DNA from: Nitrospirota bacterium | GTDB lineage: Bacteria; Nitrospirota; Nitrospiria; Nitrospirales; UBA8639 | Direction: 5' to 3' | NCBI GenBank assembly: GCA_029881175.1 | Contig: JAOUNC010000167.1 | Location: forward strand, 1-6,372 | DNA length: 6,372 nucleotides | Shown: in pieces, positions 6,230-6,372 of the stretch | How positions within the stretch are numbered: the stretch's first letter is position 1 | Layout of the letters: each line of letters opens with the position of its first letter | The notes under the pieces: generated by a model | The model's input: only the letters and a program-made list of their open reading frames with translations | Databases searched by the model: none | Told to the model about the DNA's origin: nothing | Made by a program: the position numbers and the translations under genes

Positions 6230-6314
6230 TTACCGTGGCTACCTTCGCAATGAATGTTTCAAAACCCTACCATGCCCAAATTTTCGATGACTCACCTTAG
6301 AAAGCCAAAACCTC

Positions 6315-6343
6315 ATCATAGTCCCCCCTTAATCCAGCTGCAA
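6315..6343 (-). promoter_or_regulatory. Candidate sigma-70 promoter of the channel/MgtE operon
   Basis: On the minus strand TTGCAG (6343-6338) and TATGAT (6320-6315) are separated by exactly 17 nt. The -10 box matches the consensus at five of six positions; the -35 box keeps only the TTG. A start near 6308 would give a leader of about 80 nt before the channel ATG. It is the best-placed promoter-like sequence upstream of the three coupled genes, but this is by consensus only. Confidence 0.45.
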
Positions 6344-6372
6344 CAGGCATAGATCCTTGGCACTCATTTTTT

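Noticed and set aside
6329..6367. Minus-strand 12-codon frame at the right edge (MSAKDLCLLQLD).
   Set aside because: It may be the tail of a gene that starts outside the window, but too little is visible to support it.

Overview
The window holds five complete protein-coding genes, all on the minus strand, so transcription runs from the right edge to the left. The tightly packed reading frames, strong Shine-Dalgarno sequences, roughly even base composition and gene content (HtrA/Do protease, MgtE, a MscS-like channel, CBS proteins) indicate a Gram-negative-type bacterium. The combination and sequence style would fit Nitrospirota (for example Nitrospira). That is an impression from the proteins, not a demonstrated assignment.

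In transcription order, the right half is a three-gene operon: a MscS-like membrane channel (6229-5381), a soluble protein made only of the MgtE N-domain and two CBS domains (5378-4545), and a full-length MgtE magnesium transporter (4545-3208). The first two genes are 2 nt apart. The second and third share one base in a TGATG stop/start overlap, so translational coupling is very likely. A candidate sigma-70-type promoter lies at 6315-6343. About 160 nt after mgtE comes a gene for a soluble protein with an N-terminal coiled coil and a CBS pair (3047-2280), with a strong ribosome binding site. After another 269 nt comes an HtrA/Do-family periplasmic serine protease with two PDZ domains (2010-493), which ends in a very strong rho-independent terminator with a perfect 17-bp stem.

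Taken together, the right part looks like an ion-homeostasis module: a channel, a magnesium- or nucleotide-responsive regulatory subunit, and a gated Mg2+ transporter. The neighbouring CBS protein may belong to the same theme. HtrA is an envelope quality-control protease and is probably a separate transcription unit.

The left 426 nt carry no convincing gene. They hold nested inverted repeats (87-189), an end resembling an IS3-family terminal repeat (about 208-235) and a short TGCC tandem repeat (260-283). The least ordinary observation is the soluble MgtE-like paralogue placed between a MscS-like channel and the real MgtE. It has lost the membrane domain and the acidic stretch after its second CBS domain. 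It could be an accessory subunit of the transporter, of the channel, or a link between them.
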